A stretch of DNA of 64,000 nucleotides, taken from contig NTJI01000002.1 of NCBI GenBank assembly GCA_002307375.1, forward strand, positions 744,001-808,000, read 5' to 3'. Positions 37,901-46,698 of this stretch are shown piece by piece (position 1 is the first letter of the stretch; every line of letters begins with the position of its first letter). Below the pieces are notes generated by a model that did not search any database, was not told the origin of the DNA, and saw only the letters and a program-made list of their open reading frames with translations. The position numbers and the translations under genes are program-made. Origin of the DNA: Lysobacteraceae bacterium NML93-0399. GTDB taxonomy: Bacteria > Pseudomonadota > Gammaproteobacteria > Xanthomonadales > Xanthomonadaceae.

Positions 37901-38951
37901 CCAGCACGATGCGCCGCTGCGGCCCCGGATTGAACACGCGGTCCTGGTCCTTGGCCGACAGCCGCGCGTACAGCGGCAGCACTTCGGTATGCCGGTACTT
38001 GCGGCGCTCGAGCGCCTGGTGCGCGTCGCGGATCTCGCGCTCACCCGGCAGAAAAATCAGCGTGTCGCCGGTACCGCGCAGCTGCATGATCTCGTCGCAG
38101 ACCGACACGATGCCGTCGAGCACGCTCCGCTCGCCGGCCTCGTCGCTCTCGCCTTCCAGCGGCCGATAACGCACCTCGACGGGATAGCCGCGCCCTTCGA
38201 CGTCGACCACCGGCGCGCTGCCGAAGTGTTCGGCGAAACGTGCGGTGTCGATCGTGGCCGAGGTCACGATCAGCTTCAGGTCCGGGCGTCGGCCCAGCAG
38301 CTGTTTCAGATAGCCCAGCAGAAAGTCGATGTTGAGACTGCGCTCGTGCGCCTCGTCGACGATGATCGTGTCGTAGGCCGACAGCCAACGATCGGATGCG
38401 ATCTCCGCCAGCAGAATGCCGTCGGTCATGAACTTGATCGCGGTCGCATCGCTGATGTTGTCGTTGAAGCGCACCTGATAGCCGACCGCGCCGCCGATCG
38501 GCACCTGCAGTTCCTCGGCGACACGTCTGGCGACCGTACGCGCGGCGATGCGGCGCGGCTGGGTGCAACCGATCATGCCGGCCGCACCGCGACCCGCGGC
38601 CAGGCACAGCTTGGGCAACTGCGTGGTCTTGCCCGAGCCGGTCTCACCAGCGACCACGACGACCTGGTGGTCGCGGATCAGCCGCACGATCTCGTCGGCC
38701 TTGCCGGCGATCGGCAGGACCGGGTCGACTTCGGCGCGCGGCAAGCGCCCGGCACGGGCGTCGCGCTGACGGATCGAGGCCTGCAGCCGCGACTCGAACG
38801 CCTCGCGTGCCGAAGCATCTCCGGGCGCTCTGCGCCAGCGGCCCAGCAGGCCGAGCAGCCGCCCGCGATCGCGCGTGCATGCCGCCTCGACCGCGGTCGA
38901 GGCTTGCTTCAACGCGCTGTTCACTACCTTCTCGCTGGAATGCTGCGTCAC
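34977..38951 (-). CDS. hrpA: ATP-dependent RNA helicase HrpA
   Basis: 1324-residue DEAH/RHA-type helicase; family length is about 1300. Walker A GETGSGKTT lies at residues 102-110, the DEAH box at 199-202, SAT in VTSATIDTARF, then motif V-VI segments VLATNVAETSLTVP and QRKGRCGRIAPG. HA2, OB-fold and a long C-terminal DUF3418-type domain follow. In E. coli HrpA rescues ribosome collisions. The start is GTG at 38951. A run GGGG occurs at about residue 650 in a segment that is usually shorter, probably harmless. It is divergent from dps. Confidence 0.95.
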   Translation of the reverse strand: MTQHSSEKVVNSALKQASTAVEAACTRDRGRLLGLLGRWRRAPGDASAREAFESRLQASIRQRDARAGRLPRAEVDPVLPIAGKADEIVRLIRDHQVVVVAGETGSGKTTQLPKLCLAAGRGAAGMIGCTQPRRIAARTVARRVAEELQVPIGGAVGYQVRFNDNISDATAIKFMTDGILLAEIASDRWLSAYDTIIVDEAHERSLNIDFLLGYLKQLLGRRPDLKLIVTSATIDTARFAEHFGSAPVVDVEGRGYPVEVRYRPLEGESDEAGERSVLDGIVSVCDEIMQLRGTGDTLIFLPGEREIRDAHQALERRKYRHTEVLPLYARLSAKDQDRVFNPGPQRRIVLATNVAETSLTVPRIHYVVDPGLARVKRYSPRQKLDRLHIEPVSQASSDQRKGRCGRIAPGTCFRVFSEADFESRPQYTDPEIRRASLAGVILRMLSLGLGDIEAFPFVEPPDPRAVADGWQQLAELGAIDAQRKLTATGRTMAKLPVDPKLARMLVAARHHSVLHEMLAITSFLGIQDPRERPADQRGAADAAHAQFADPKSEFAGIVKLWDAYRQSHADLTQSQLRKWCDRNFLGFLRMREWRELHRQLRLQCEELGWTTAPAPPPDGDAKMVARAEANAYIALHRALIAGLPTQIGHRADPGGGGRSTGQFEGPRGRRFQLFPGSPLSKKPPPWVLSATLLDTEKVWSLTNAAIEPDWVISELDHLLARRHHDPRWSRSQGRVIGSEQISLFGLVLAPKKPVDYGRLYPEEARALFLRDGLVTGEINTRATFLERNLRTLARAREEEAKQRRVGLVVDEDWMAQWYAQRLPADVLSAQALDAWWRKAPDAAKQALVWSRDDLLVADGVDAELFPAFIALGDARLAVSYRFEPGAVDDGMTVSVPLHLLNAIDAARLSWLAPGFVEDKAAALIRGLPKTLRRNFVPAPDFARAFAEAWRGGDADAFTGTLARFLKKLGGIDIAPSDFDEAALEPHLRANLRLVDTGRDRKGHAVLAESRDLDGLRRTFGERAARAFAAHAADGMQRRGLTGFPDTPVPVSVPGAGGLPAYPALQDDGESVSLAVHADAAKARRLHPGGVRRLMAIALVDRLRQARKQLPVAPKTALLYAAIESAAPRDGKPGDRLREDLVDGALAALLAEGLETIRDADAFAAHRDAVGKALFGEAMARLRQAEAILDRVAEVRAKLESKLMGWARANLDDMRSQLDALVPPGFLRTVPASALSEYPRWLHALALRAERGQRDPQRDQQRMLDVKPFVDALAEAAANGRSAEPDWQALRWDIEELRVSLFAQELGAKGGVSPKKLAARVSALT

Positions 38952-39032
38952 GCCCGGTACGCCCTCTAGTCACACATCGAAAACGACTGCGCCCGTATTG
39001 TGGAATGCAGTCCCTCACAGCGGAGTCCCGTC

Positions 39033-39599
39033 ATGGCCAAGGCCAAGCCGAAATCGTCCAAGAAACCCTCCGTGGCGCCGGTTGCGCCGGCAATCGCCTC
39101 GCCCGACGCGCAGTCCAAGGCGCCCGCCATCGATATCGGGATCGACGACGCCGATCGCAAGGCGGTGGCCCAGCACCTGTCGGTGTTCCTGGCCGATGCC
39201 TACACGCTGTATCTGAAGACCCACAACTTCCACTGGAATGTCACCGGGCCGATGTTCAACGCCCTGCATGCCATGTTCGAAGAGCAGTACACAGAGCAGT
39301 GGAACGCGCTGGACGAGATCGCCGAACGCATCCGCGCCCTGGGCTACAACGCGCCCGGCTCCTACGGCGAATTCATCCAGCTGTCATCGATCAAGGAAGA
39401 GCCCGGCCTGGAGAAGGCGCCCGAATGGCGTGAGATGGTGCGCCAGCTGGTCCTCGGCAACGAAGCCGTCTGCCGCAGCGCGCGCAAGGCGCTGGACGTC
39501 GCCGACGATGCCGACGACGACCCGACCGAGGACCTGCTGACCCAGCGTCTGCAGACCCACGAGAAGAACGCTTGGATGCTGCGCTCGCTGCTCCAGTAA
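39033..39599 (+). CDS. dps: Dps-family DNA-binding ferritin
   Basis: 188-residue Dps protein, a dodecameric mini-ferritin that oxidises Fe2+ with hydrogen peroxide and shields DNA under stress. The ferroxidase ligands are in THNFHWNVTGPMF and the DEIAERI segment; YLKTHNFHWNV is the family signature. The lysine-rich N-terminal tail (MAKAKPKSSKK) is a likely DNA-binding arm and is longer than in many homologues. The ATG at 39033 follows GGAG at the correct distance. An upstream in-frame ATG at 39000 is not supported by a ribosome binding site. A strong terminator follows. Confidence 0.95.
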   Translation: MAKAKPKSSKKPSVAPVAPAIASPDAQSKAPAIDIGIDDADRKAVAQHLSVFLADAYTLYLKTHNFHWNVTGPMFNALHAMFEEQYTEQWNALDEIAERIRALGYNAPGSYGEFIQLSSIKEEPGLEKAPEWREMVRQLVLGNEAVCRSARKALDVADDADDDPTEDLLTQRLQTHEKNAWMLRSLLQ

Positions 39600-39623
39600 A
39601 CACCCGGTTCGAGATCAGACGGA

Positions 39624-39653
39624 GCGCCCGGCACTGCCGGGCGCTTTGCGTTT
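39624..39653 (+). terminator. Rho-independent terminator after dps
   Basis: GCGCCCGG (39624-39631) pairs perfectly with CCGGGCGC (39637-39644) around CACTG, followed by TTTGCGTTT. It lies 24 bases after the dps stop codon. This is the most classical terminator in the window. Confidence 0.75.
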
Positions 39654-39691
39654 GTGGCGAAGGTCCGGCGAGCGCGTCTGCGCCGCAGGCG

Positions 39692-41380
39692 TCAGCGCGG
39701 CGGATACAGCGGCGGCAATGTCCCCTCGCCTGCCGACGGCGCGGACGTGCGCCGCGGCGGCCGGCTGCGGAACGCGTCGCGCAGCGCCTGTCGTGCAGCG
39801 GTCAGATCACCGTCCTGCCAGCGCGCACGCTGCCACTGCCCGACAGCCTCGCGTTGCGCGACGGTGTCGAGCTTGGCGACCAGGTCATCGAGGTTTGGCG
39901 CAGGCGGCGTGTACAGATGCCGCAGGGCGGTTTCGACCTCGACGGGCGTACCGGTCTGCAACAGGTGCATCAGTCGGCGGTGCGCCTGCGCCGATTCGCC
40001 GCATCCGGACACCGTGACGCTGCTCGTGGTCGTCGAGGCGCGTACAGGCAGCGCCGTGCCGACGCGACGCTGCAGTCGCCATGCCCACACGGCCGTCGCC
40101 AGCCACAGCGCCGCGAACATTGCCGCCAGTGCGGGCCATGGACTCGCGCTTCCTCCCGAATCGGGCGCTGTCGACGGCGACGACAGCGCCCCGGCAGCGG
40201 GGGTCACATCCGCAGCAGCGGTCGCCGCATCCCCTGCGGCCACGGCGAGCGACACCGGTGGCGGTGCGCTGCTGCGCGCCGCGCCGGCGCGAACATCCCA
40301 CCAATCGATGCGCGGGCCAGCCACCTGCAGCGTTCCGGTGGCACGTGGCACCACGGCGTAGCGACGCGTGAGCCGCACATGCGCTCTCCCGTCGTCGAAG
40401 CGTTCGTCGTACTGCGGCGGCTCGGCGAACACCTGCGCGCCGGCAACCGGCGGCAGCGCGAAGTCCGGCAATTGGGTGTCCACTGCGCCATCGAACTCGG
40501 CTTCCAGCACGAAAGTGCTGGCCTCACCGGCACGCCCTTGCGTCGGCGCTTCGAGCCAGCGCGCCTGCACGCCGTAGAGCGGCAGCCAGGGCTGTGGCGC
40601 GCCGGCCGGCATCGCCTGTACCTCCACGACGCTCGGCGGCCCGTTGGCGGTAAGCTCGCGCGGCCTGCGGTTGAAGACGTTGTCGAACATGCCCCCGCCG
40701 ACGCCGCGCCCTTCGAAGCGGGCACCGGGAATGGTCAGCATGCCGCTGCGTTCGGGCACCAGCTGGAAGCGACGTTCGACCACGTTGTAGCGCCGGCCGT
40801 CGATGTCGCGGCTGTACTGCACGTCGTTACCGATGCGCTGCAGAGACGCGCCTTCGGGCGCAGGTTGCTCGAGACTGCCGGACACCAGCGGCGTGGCATA
40901 GAACAGACGCAACACGTAGCCCACCGACTGCTCCACGTACGGGGTCTGCACGTCCAGCTCGGCCTCGATGAAGGCCGGTGCGCCATCGCGCGCGACTTGC
41001 GCCGTCGCCGGCCCCACGCGCAGCGACAGCGGCGCGGTGCGCGCATCGCCCACCTGCAGCGACGGCACGGTCAGCAGGCCCTTGCGGCGTGGCTGCAGGG
41101 CGACGCCGAACAACGCACTGGCCACCTGACGCCCATTGCTGATCGAGACATGGCGGCGGCTGGTGTGGCCGCTGACCTCGAAGTCGCCCGCCAGCGGCGT
41201 CCAGTCGGGCTCGCCGCCGCCATCGGTTTCGACATTGAGTGTGGTGGTTTCGCCCAGCGCAATGCGATCGCGGTCGAGCCAGGCGCGCGTCTGCGCGTGC
41301 GCCGCGCCGCACACACTGAACAACGCGAGACACACCACCCACCACGTTGTCGGGCAGCGCCCGATCGCCTTCGGTCTCAC
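39692..41380 (-). CDS. batD: BatD-like protein
   Basis: 562-residue exported membrane protein of the BatD (oxygen-tolerance) family. A signal peptide ends near residue 30 (SVCGAAHAQ), several beta-rich immunoglobulin-like domains follow, then one transmembrane helix near residue 428 (WPALAAMFAALWLATAVWAW) and a cytoplasmic helical tail. The frame is open upstream of the operon boundary, but GTG at 41380 overlaps the batB stop (GTGA) and places the signal peptide correctly. Bat proteins act with MoxR ATPases in envelope stress or protein quality control; the exact role is unsettled. Confidence 0.85.
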   Translation of the reverse strand: MRPKAIGRCPTTWWVVCLALFSVCGAAHAQTRAWLDRDRIALGETTTLNVETDGGGEPDWTPLAGDFEVSGHTSRRHVSISNGRQVASALFGVALQPRRKGLLTVPSLQVGDARTAPLSLRVGPATAQVARDGAPAFIEAELDVQTPYVEQSVGYVLRLFYATPLVSGSLEQPAPEGASLQRIGNDVQYSRDIDGRRYNVVERRFQLVPERSGMLTIPGARFEGRGVGGGMFDNVFNRRPRELTANGPPSVVEVQAMPAGAPQPWLPLYGVQARWLEAPTQGRAGEASTFVLEAEFDGAVDTQLPDFALPPVAGAQVFAEPPQYDERFDDGRAHVRLTRRYAVVPRATGTLQVAGPRIDWWDVRAGAARSSAPPPVSLAVAAGDAATAAADVTPAAGALSSPSTAPDSGGSASPWPALAAMFAALWLATAVWAWRLQRRVGTALPVRASTTTSSVTVSGCGESAQAHRRLMHLLQTGTPVEVETALRHLYTPPAPNLDDLVAKLDTVAQREAVGQWQRARWQDGDLTAARQALRDAFRSRPPRRTSAPSAGEGTLPPLYPPR

Positions 41381-43125
41381 CGGCCACCTCCACGTACGCG
41401 ACGTTGGTGCTCGAGCCGGAATTTGGCCCGCAGCAGTCCACCCGGATCGTCGGGCACGCGGCGCAGCCACGCGGCGTTGGCCTGTTCGCGTTCGTCACCG
41501 CTCGTGTCGGACGCCAAGGGCTGCGCAGGCGCCTGCTCGGGTGGCGCGTCGGCCTGGCCGTCGAGGGCGCGCTGCATGTGCGCGCGTTGCTCGGCGTCGG
41601 CGTCACGCTGGGCCTGCGCGTCCGGGGGCGGATCGGTGTCAGGCGTCGCCGGGTCGCGCGCATCGGCACCGGGCGGGGGCGTGGGCCCGGCGGCCTGCCC
41701 GCTGTCGGACGCGTCCTCTGACGGGTCGCCTGTATCGCCTTGCCGGGGCGTGTCTCCCGATCGGGGGCGCTGTGGCGCGCGCGGATCCTGGCCCGGGCCG
41801 GGCGGCGGCTTGCGGTCGCGCGCGGCCAGGACCGCCGCCCGGTTCGCCTGCGCATCGGCCATGCCGGGCTGCATCTGCAAGGCCTCGTCGTAGGCGGCGA
41901 TGGCGGCGTCGAAGCGACCCATGCGTGCCAGGGCATTGCCGCGGTTGTACGCGGCGTCGGCGCCTGGCAATGCCGTCCAGGCGTCGAGTGCTTCGTCGTA
42001 ACGCGCATCCGCATACGCCGCAGCGCCAGCCTGCATGCGGGCGTGGGCCACCTGGTCGGCCCGTTGCCAGGGCGTGGCGGCCGGCGGCGCGGCGGACGCC
42101 GGTAACGGAAAAATTGCGGGCAGCAACGCGCACATGGCGAGGCAGGCGAGCCCCGCCCCGCGCCGGAACGCCAGCAGCACGAGGGCCAGGACGGGCAACA
42201 GCAGCCAGTAGCCCTCGTCGCGCAGTCGCGTGCCGGTCGTCGCTGCTCGCCCCTCTCCGGCAACCGTCGTGGGGTCGGGATCGAGCACACCGAGCGCCTG
42301 CAGGTCGGCATCGTCGATCGACAGGGCGTGGAACCGGCCACCGCCCGCAGTGGCGAGGGCCTGCACCGCCGCGGCATCGAGACGCGCGTGAACCAACGCG
42401 CCTGCGCCGTCCCGATACGCCGCGCCGGCCGCCGTGCCCAGGCCCAGCACCGAAACCCGGTAGCCCATGCGCGCGGCGACACCCGCTTCGGCGATCGCCG
42501 CCGCGTCCGCATCGCCGGTCAGCAGCAGGATGTCGCCCCGCATCGCCTGCCCCTGCCGCAGCAGCGCCGCCGCATGCGCGATCGCGCGGTCGGCGCGTTG
42601 GCCGTCCTCCGGCATGACGTCCGGCGAAAGTGCATCGACATAGAGCGCGACATTGCGGGCGTCATCAGTCAGGGGCGCGACGGTGAACGCATCGCCGGCG
42701 TAGGCGACCAGTGCAACCTGCCCGCCGTCGCGCGCCTGCAGCAGATGCGCGAGTTTGGCGCGCGCCTGCAACAGCCGACTCGGCGGCAGGTCGGACGCGG
42801 TACTGGCGCTCGACAGGTCGATCGCCACGACCAGCGGCGCCGGCCCGGCCGCCTCGAGTGGCACATCGGTTTCGCGCCAGCCCGGACCGGCAAGTGCGAG
42901 CACCGCGAGCAATGCGGTGAGCAGCCAGCCTGCCAGGCCAATGAGGCCGCGGCGATCCGGTCGCGCCTGGAGCAGGTGCGCGAGCAGGTGCGGGTCGACC
43001 GCCTGCTGCCAGGCGCCCTGTGCACGCCGTTGGCGCCACCAGATCCAGACAAGCAGCGGCAGCGCGCACAGGGCCCACAGCCAAGCCGGCCGCGCGAACT
43101 GCACCATGTCCAGCACGTCCGTCAT
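41377..43125 (-). CDS. batB: VWA-TPR protein, BatB/BatC fusion
   Basis: 582-residue membrane protein combining two Bat proteins. Two hydrophobic helices near the N-terminus (about 12-28 and 60-77) flank the start of a von Willebrand A domain at about 90-280. Its MIDAS motif is altered: DLSSA in place of D-x-S-x-S. Two further helices (about 315-355) lead to a TPR region (about 370-450, YDEALDAWTALPGADAAYNRG) and a P/D-rich low-complexity C-terminus. TPR proteins of this operon are usually a separate batC. It overlaps batA by four bases (ATGA) and batD by four. Confidence 0.85.
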   Translation of the reverse strand: MTDVLDMVQFARPAWLWALCALPLLVWIWWRQRRAQGAWQQAVDPHLLAHLLQARPDRRGLIGLAGWLLTALLAVLALAGPGWRETDVPLEAAGPAPLVVAIDLSSASTASDLPPSRLLQARAKLAHLLQARDGGQVALVAYAGDAFTVAPLTDDARNVALYVDALSPDVMPEDGQRADRAIAHAAALLRQGQAMRGDILLLTGDADAAAIAEAGVAARMGYRVSVLGLGTAAGAAYRDGAGALVHARLDAAAVQALATAGGGRFHALSIDDADLQALGVLDPDPTTVAGEGRAATTGTRLRDEGYWLLLPVLALVLLAFRRGAGLACLAMCALLPAIFPLPASAAPPAATPWQRADQVAHARMQAGAAAYADARYDEALDAWTALPGADAAYNRGNALARMGRFDAAIAAYDEALQMQPGMADAQANRAAVLAARDRKPPPGPGQDPRAPQRPRSGDTPRQGDTGDPSEDASDSGQAAGPTPPPGADARDPATPDTDPPPDAQAQRDADAEQRAHMQRALDGQADAPPEQAPAQPLASDTSGDEREQANAAWLRRVPDDPGGLLRAKFRLEHQRRVRGGGR

Positions 43126-44144
43126 ACGGACGCCTCGCGCCGCCTGCGCGGCCACGTCCGTTGCAGTAGCGCCAGCAGCAGGACGACGCACGCCGCTGCC
43201 AGCGGAAGCGGATAGCGCTCGATGCGGGGCCGCAGCGCCGGACCGGCCTGCGCCACCGGCTCGAGGCGGTCGATCTCGTCGTAGATGCCGGCCAGTTCGC
43301 CGGTATCGCGGGCGCGGAACGCGCGGCCGCCGGTGGTGTCGGCGATGCGCTGCAGCGCGGCCTCGTCGATCGCCGGCTCGCTGGACGGCATCTGGAACCC
43401 GAACAGTCCGGTGCCGGCCTCGCTACCGAAGGCGATCGTGTGCACGCGCACGCCGGCATCGCGCGCCAGTTCGGCGGCCTTGTCGGGCGTGAGCACACCA
43501 GCGTTGCTGACGCCGTCGGTCAGCAGGATCAGCAGCCGCTGCCCGCGCGGCGCGTCCTGCAGGCGCTTGACCGCCAGCCCGACCGCATCGCCGATGGCGG
43601 TTTCGCGGCCGACCAAGCCGACCACCGTGGCATCGAGCTGCTGCCGCACGCTCATGCGGTCGAAGGTCATCGGCGTCATGGCGTAAGCGCGCTGGCCGAA
43701 CACGATCAGGCCGATCCGGTCGCCCGCGCGTCGTTCGAGGAAATCGGCGATGACCGCCTTGGCGGCGGTCAGGCGGTCGACAGACCGGCGGCCGATGACC
43801 ATGTCCTCCTCGCTCATGCTGCCGGACAGGTCGACGGCGAGCATGAGATCGCGCGCGCTGCGCGGGGGCTGCTCGATCTCGCCCCATTGCAGCGGCCGCG
43901 CGGCGGCAACGCACAACAGGCACCAGGCCAGCCACAGCCACCAGGGCGCCGCGGTGCGCGCGGCGCCCGACGGCTGCGCGAGCGCACCAAGCCCTGCGTA
44001 GGGCACGCGCAAGGCGCCACCCCGCCGCCGCGATGCCGGCCCGAAACGCTGCACCAGCCATGGCGCGGGCAGCAATGCCAGCATCCACGGCCAGGCGAAG
44101 GCCTCACCTGCAAGCTGCCACCAGCTGGCCGGATCGACACTCAT
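43122..44144 (-). CDS. batA: VWA-domain protein BatA
   Basis: 340-residue membrane protein with N-terminal hydrophobic helices, a von Willebrand A domain and a C-terminal transmembrane helix. The MIDAS metal site is intact: DLSGS at the start of the domain, with the later TAIGDAVGLA threonine and DGVSNAG aspartate. It probably sits in the inner membrane with its A domain outside the membrane, binding partners that are not known. It is coupled to the genes on both sides by ATGA overlaps. Confidence 0.9.
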   Translation of the reverse strand: MSVDPASWWQLAGEAFAWPWMLALLPAPWLVQRFGPASRRRGGALRVPYAGLGALAQPSGAARTAAPWWLWLAWCLLCVAAARPLQWGEIEQPPRSARDLMLAVDLSGSMSEEDMVIGRRSVDRLTAAKAVIADFLERRAGDRIGLIVFGQRAYAMTPMTFDRMSVRQQLDATVVGLVGRETAIGDAVGLAVKRLQDAPRGQRLLILLTDGVSNAGVLTPDKAAELARDAGVRVHTIAFGSEAGTGLFGFQMPSSEPAIDEAALQRIADTTGGRAFRARDTGELAGIYDEIDRLEPVAQAGPALRPRIERYPLPLAAACVVLLLALLQRTWPRRRREASV

Positions 44145-44602
44145 CGGCGTGCCGTCATCAGGGCCACGAAGCGCGTGCGCGCCAAGGCCTGCAGCGCGCG
44201 GAGATCGACCGCGCCCGGATCGCGCCGGAACGCGCCGTCGTGCAGTGCGCGTCCGACACCCTCGGTGAACGCCCCGCGATCGGCGCCTTCATCGAGGAAC
44301 TGCAGCCAGTCCTCGCCACGCAGCCGGTCCGCGTCCGCCCGGCGCCGACGCGCGGCGCGTCGGAGCAGTGCGGACATCGCCGCGATGCGCTCGGCCGGCG
44401 ACGCGGACGACTCCATCTCCCGCTCGAACACGCGCTGCCAATGGCGTCGGCGCCAAGCACGCCAGGCCAGCCAGAGGCCCAGGGCGGCGCAGCACGCCAG
44501 CGCGATGCCCAGGCACCACCACCAGCCTGCGGCAGGCGGCCACCACGGCGGCGCCGGCGGCTGATGGATATCGCGCAGCACGAGGTCGGGAATCGCGGCC
44601 AT
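44141..44602 (-). CDS. DUF4381 membrane protein of the Bat operon
   Basis: 153-residue small membrane protein with one transmembrane helix near residues 24-45, preceded by LRDIHQPPAPPWWPPAAGWW, the typical DUF4381 opening. The rest is a basic cytoplasmic helical domain (ERIAAMSALLRRAARRR, LRGEDWLQFLD). It is the standard third gene of proteobacterial moxR-DUF58-DUF4381-VWA operons. The ATG at 44602 shares a base with the DUF58 stop (TGATG); a GTG one codon upstream is also possible. Confidence 0.88.
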   Translation of the reverse strand: MAAIPDLVLRDIHQPPAPPWWPPAAGWWWCLGIALACCAALGLWLAWRAWRRRHWQRVFEREMESSASPAERIAAMSALLRRAARRRRADADRLRGEDWLQFLDEGADRGAFTEGVGRALHDGAFRRDPGAVDLRALQALARTRFVALMTARR

Positions 44603-45534
44603 CACCGCGCTTCCGACCGGGCGAATGCAGGCAGCCAGGCGTCGCTGGCCGCATCGCTGGAAAGCGATTCGACGCCGATACGCGCCGCACGCAGACGCGT
44701 CAATGCGTCTTCGCGCGGCTGCGCGAACGCATCACGCCAGCGTGCGCGCTGCGCATCGCCGGCGAGGTCCAGATCGACACGGCCACCGGGCGTGGCGAAG
44801 CCGACGCGGGCCCGGGGCGGCGCGTGTTCGAGCGGATCTTCCAGCAACAACACGAGCACGTCGCTGTGCGCGCCGATCGCCGCCCAGTCACGCGCGGGCA
44901 CCAAGGCGATGCTGGCGGCATCGGCCAGCACCAGGGCGCGTGAACCGGGCCGCAGCAGACGGCGCGCGTGTTCGAGGGCCACGCCGAGGCCGGGATCGGT
45001 CGCAGGCGGCGCCGCGTACCAGCGGGCCAGGGCATGCAGTGCGCGCAAGGCCCCCCGCCCCCCGCCGGCCGGCGGCACGAGTGACCCGTCGCTGGCGGCC
45101 AGGGCTGCGATGCGATCGCCGTCGGCAGCCGCCGACCACGCCGCCAGCGCACCGGCGCGCGCAGCCTGCGTCGATTTGAAGCGCACGCGCGTGCCGAAAT
45201 AGAGAGCGGCTGCAGTATCGGCGACGATGAGCGTCAGCCGCTCGCGCTCGCGCTGGAAGGTCTTGGTATGCGTGCGCCCGGTCCGCGCGGTCACCCGCCA
45301 GTCGATGTGGCGAGCGTCGTCGCCCGACACATAGTCGCGCGACTCGGCGTATTCCATGCCCTGCCCCCGATGCGGCGACGGCGCCAATGCGCGCGCACCG
45401 CTGCGGGCACGGCGGACCGGCGTGCGCTGCCGCGCGAGTGGGCGCAGCGCGACGAGCTCGGCCAGCGACGGCCGGATCCCGGCTCCGACCTCGGGCCCTT
45501 GTTCGCTGCTCCGGTTTTTCGAATCCCGAATCAC
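44602..45534 (-). CDS. DUF58-domain protein
   Basis: 310-residue cytoplasmic protein of the DUF58 family. The signature GQGMEYAESRDYVSGDDARHIDWRVTARTG lies near residues 58-87 (about 28 residues; the core is YVSGDDARHIDW). A VWA-like Rossmann fold follows. DUF58 proteins are always found with MoxR ATPases and VWA proteins; their activity is unknown. The start is GTG at 45534, 17 bases after the moxR stop. A second GTG or ATG is not visible nearby, so the start is moderately certain. Confidence 0.88.
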   Translation of the reverse strand: MIRDSKNRSSEQGPEVGAGIRPSLAELVALRPLARQRTPVRRARSGARALAPSPHRGQGMEYAESRDYVSGDDARHIDWRVTARTGRTHTKTFQRERERLTLIVADTAAALYFGTRVRFKSTQAARAGALAAWSAAADGDRIAALAASDGSLVPPAGGGRGALRALHALARWYAAPPATDPGLGVALEHARRLLRPGSRALVLADAASIALVPARDWAAIGAHSDVLVLLLEDPLEHAPPRARVGFATPGGRVDLDLAGDAQRARWRDAFAQPREDALTRLRAARIGVESLSSDAASDAWLPAFARSEAR

Positions 45535-45551
45535 GACGTTCCAGCCCAGCC

Positions 45552-46544
45552 TTAAGGCAACGGCACCCGGTCGAGCAGGGCCTGCACCAGCCGCTCGCCG
45601 TCCCAGCCCTCGGCAGTGGCTTCGTAGCTCGGCAGCACCCGATGGCGCAGCACGTCCGGAGCGACGGCGCGCACGTCGTCCGGCGTCACGAAATCACGGC
45701 CCGCGAGCCACGCGGTGGCGCGCGCGCAGCGCTCGAGCGCGATCGATCCTCGCGGGCTCGCGCCCCAGGCGATGCGTGCCGCCAGCGCGGCGTCGTAGGG
45801 GCGGGCGTCGCGCGATGCCAGCACCAGTTCGACCAGATACCGCTCCACCGCCGGCGCCATGTGCAGGTCGAGCACCGCGTGCCGGGCCTGGAACAGCAGC
45901 GCCAACGGCATGCGTTCGAGCGGCGCGGCGGCATCGGCCAGGTGCGCCAGCGCGCGATCGCGGGCCAGCTTGAGGATGCGCGCCTCGGCGTCCGCCTGCG
46001 GATAACCCACCCGCACGTGCATGAGAAAGCGGTCGAGCTGCGCCTCGGGCAACGGGAATGTGCCCTCCTGCTCGATCGGGTTCTGCGTCGCCATGACCAG
46101 AAACAGCTCGGGCAAACGATAGGTCTGCCGCCCGACCGTGACTTGTCGCTCGCCCATGGCTTCGAGCAACGCGGACTGCACCTTGGCCGGCGCGCGGTTG
46201 ATCTCGTCGGCGAGAAGAAGCGGGTGGAAGATCGGGCCGGCCTGGAATTCGAAGCGACCGTCCTGCGGCCGCCAGATCTCGGTACCGGTCAGGTCGGCCG
46301 GCAGCAGATCGGGGGTGAACTGCACGCGCGCGAAATCCGCATCGAGCCGCGCTGCCAGCGCCCGCACCGCCGTGGTCTTGGCCAGACCCGGCGCCCCTTC
46401 GACCAGAAGGTGTCCATCTGCCAGCAGCGCGACCAGCAGCCGATCCACCAGCGCAGCCTGGCCGATGATCTCGTCCGACAAGGCCGCGCGCAGCGCCATG
46501 AACCGCGTATGCAGCGTCTGCAGCTCACCGCCGTCCCGATCCAT
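45552..46544 (-). CDS. MoxR-family AAA+ ATPase
   Basis: 330-residue AAA+ ATPase that probably remodels the VWA-protein partners encoded downstream. Walker A reads GAPGLAKT at about residues 50-57, Walker B is LLLADEINRAP, sensor 1 is MATQNPIEQEGTFPLPEAQLDRF, and the lid domain carries WGASPRGSIAL and a final LRHRVLPSYEA. It is the first gene of the Bat operon read leftwards. The ATG at 46544 is used. Confidence 0.93.
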   Translation of the reverse strand: MDRDGGELQTLHTRFMALRAALSDEIIGQAALVDRLLVALLADGHLLVEGAPGLAKTTAVRALAARLDADFARVQFTPDLLPADLTGTEIWRPQDGRFEFQAGPIFHPLLLADEINRAPAKVQSALLEAMGERQVTVGRQTYRLPELFLVMATQNPIEQEGTFPLPEAQLDRFLMHVRVGYPQADAEARILKLARDRALAHLADAAAPLERMPLALLFQARHAVLDLHMAPAVERYLVELVLASRDARPYDAALAARIAWGASPRGSIALERCARATAWLAGRDFVTPDDVRAVAPDVLRHRVLPSYEATAEGWDGERLVQALLDRVPLP

Positions 46545-46648
46545 TCCCGTCCTCGCTCGAAGCGCCCGTCGCGCAGGCTGCAGTTTGACCGGAACCCGGC
46601 GTCTTGGTTCAACGCCCAGCGGACCCGGCGCCGAGCCCGGAACGCGAA

Positions 46649-46666
46649 CGGGGCCCGAAGGCCCCG
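46649..46666 (-). terminator. Hairpin downstream of pilQ with CUUCGG loop
   Basis: Seven perfect base pairs (CGGGGCC with GGCCCCG) close a loop that on the minus strand is TTCG, making the very stable C(UUCG)G tetraloop in RNA. It lies 33 bases after the pilQ stop and upstream of the moxR start. No T tract follows on the minus strand, only GTTCGCGTT. Confidence 0.55.
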
Positions 46667-46698
46667 TTGCGGGATGTGGAGTCGGAGTGCGCGAGTTT

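Noticed and set aside
35226..38969. A 1247-codon open frame on the plus strand, antisense to hrpA
   Set aside because: Shadow of hrpA due to high GC at the third codon position; no recognisable motifs and no ribosome binding site.
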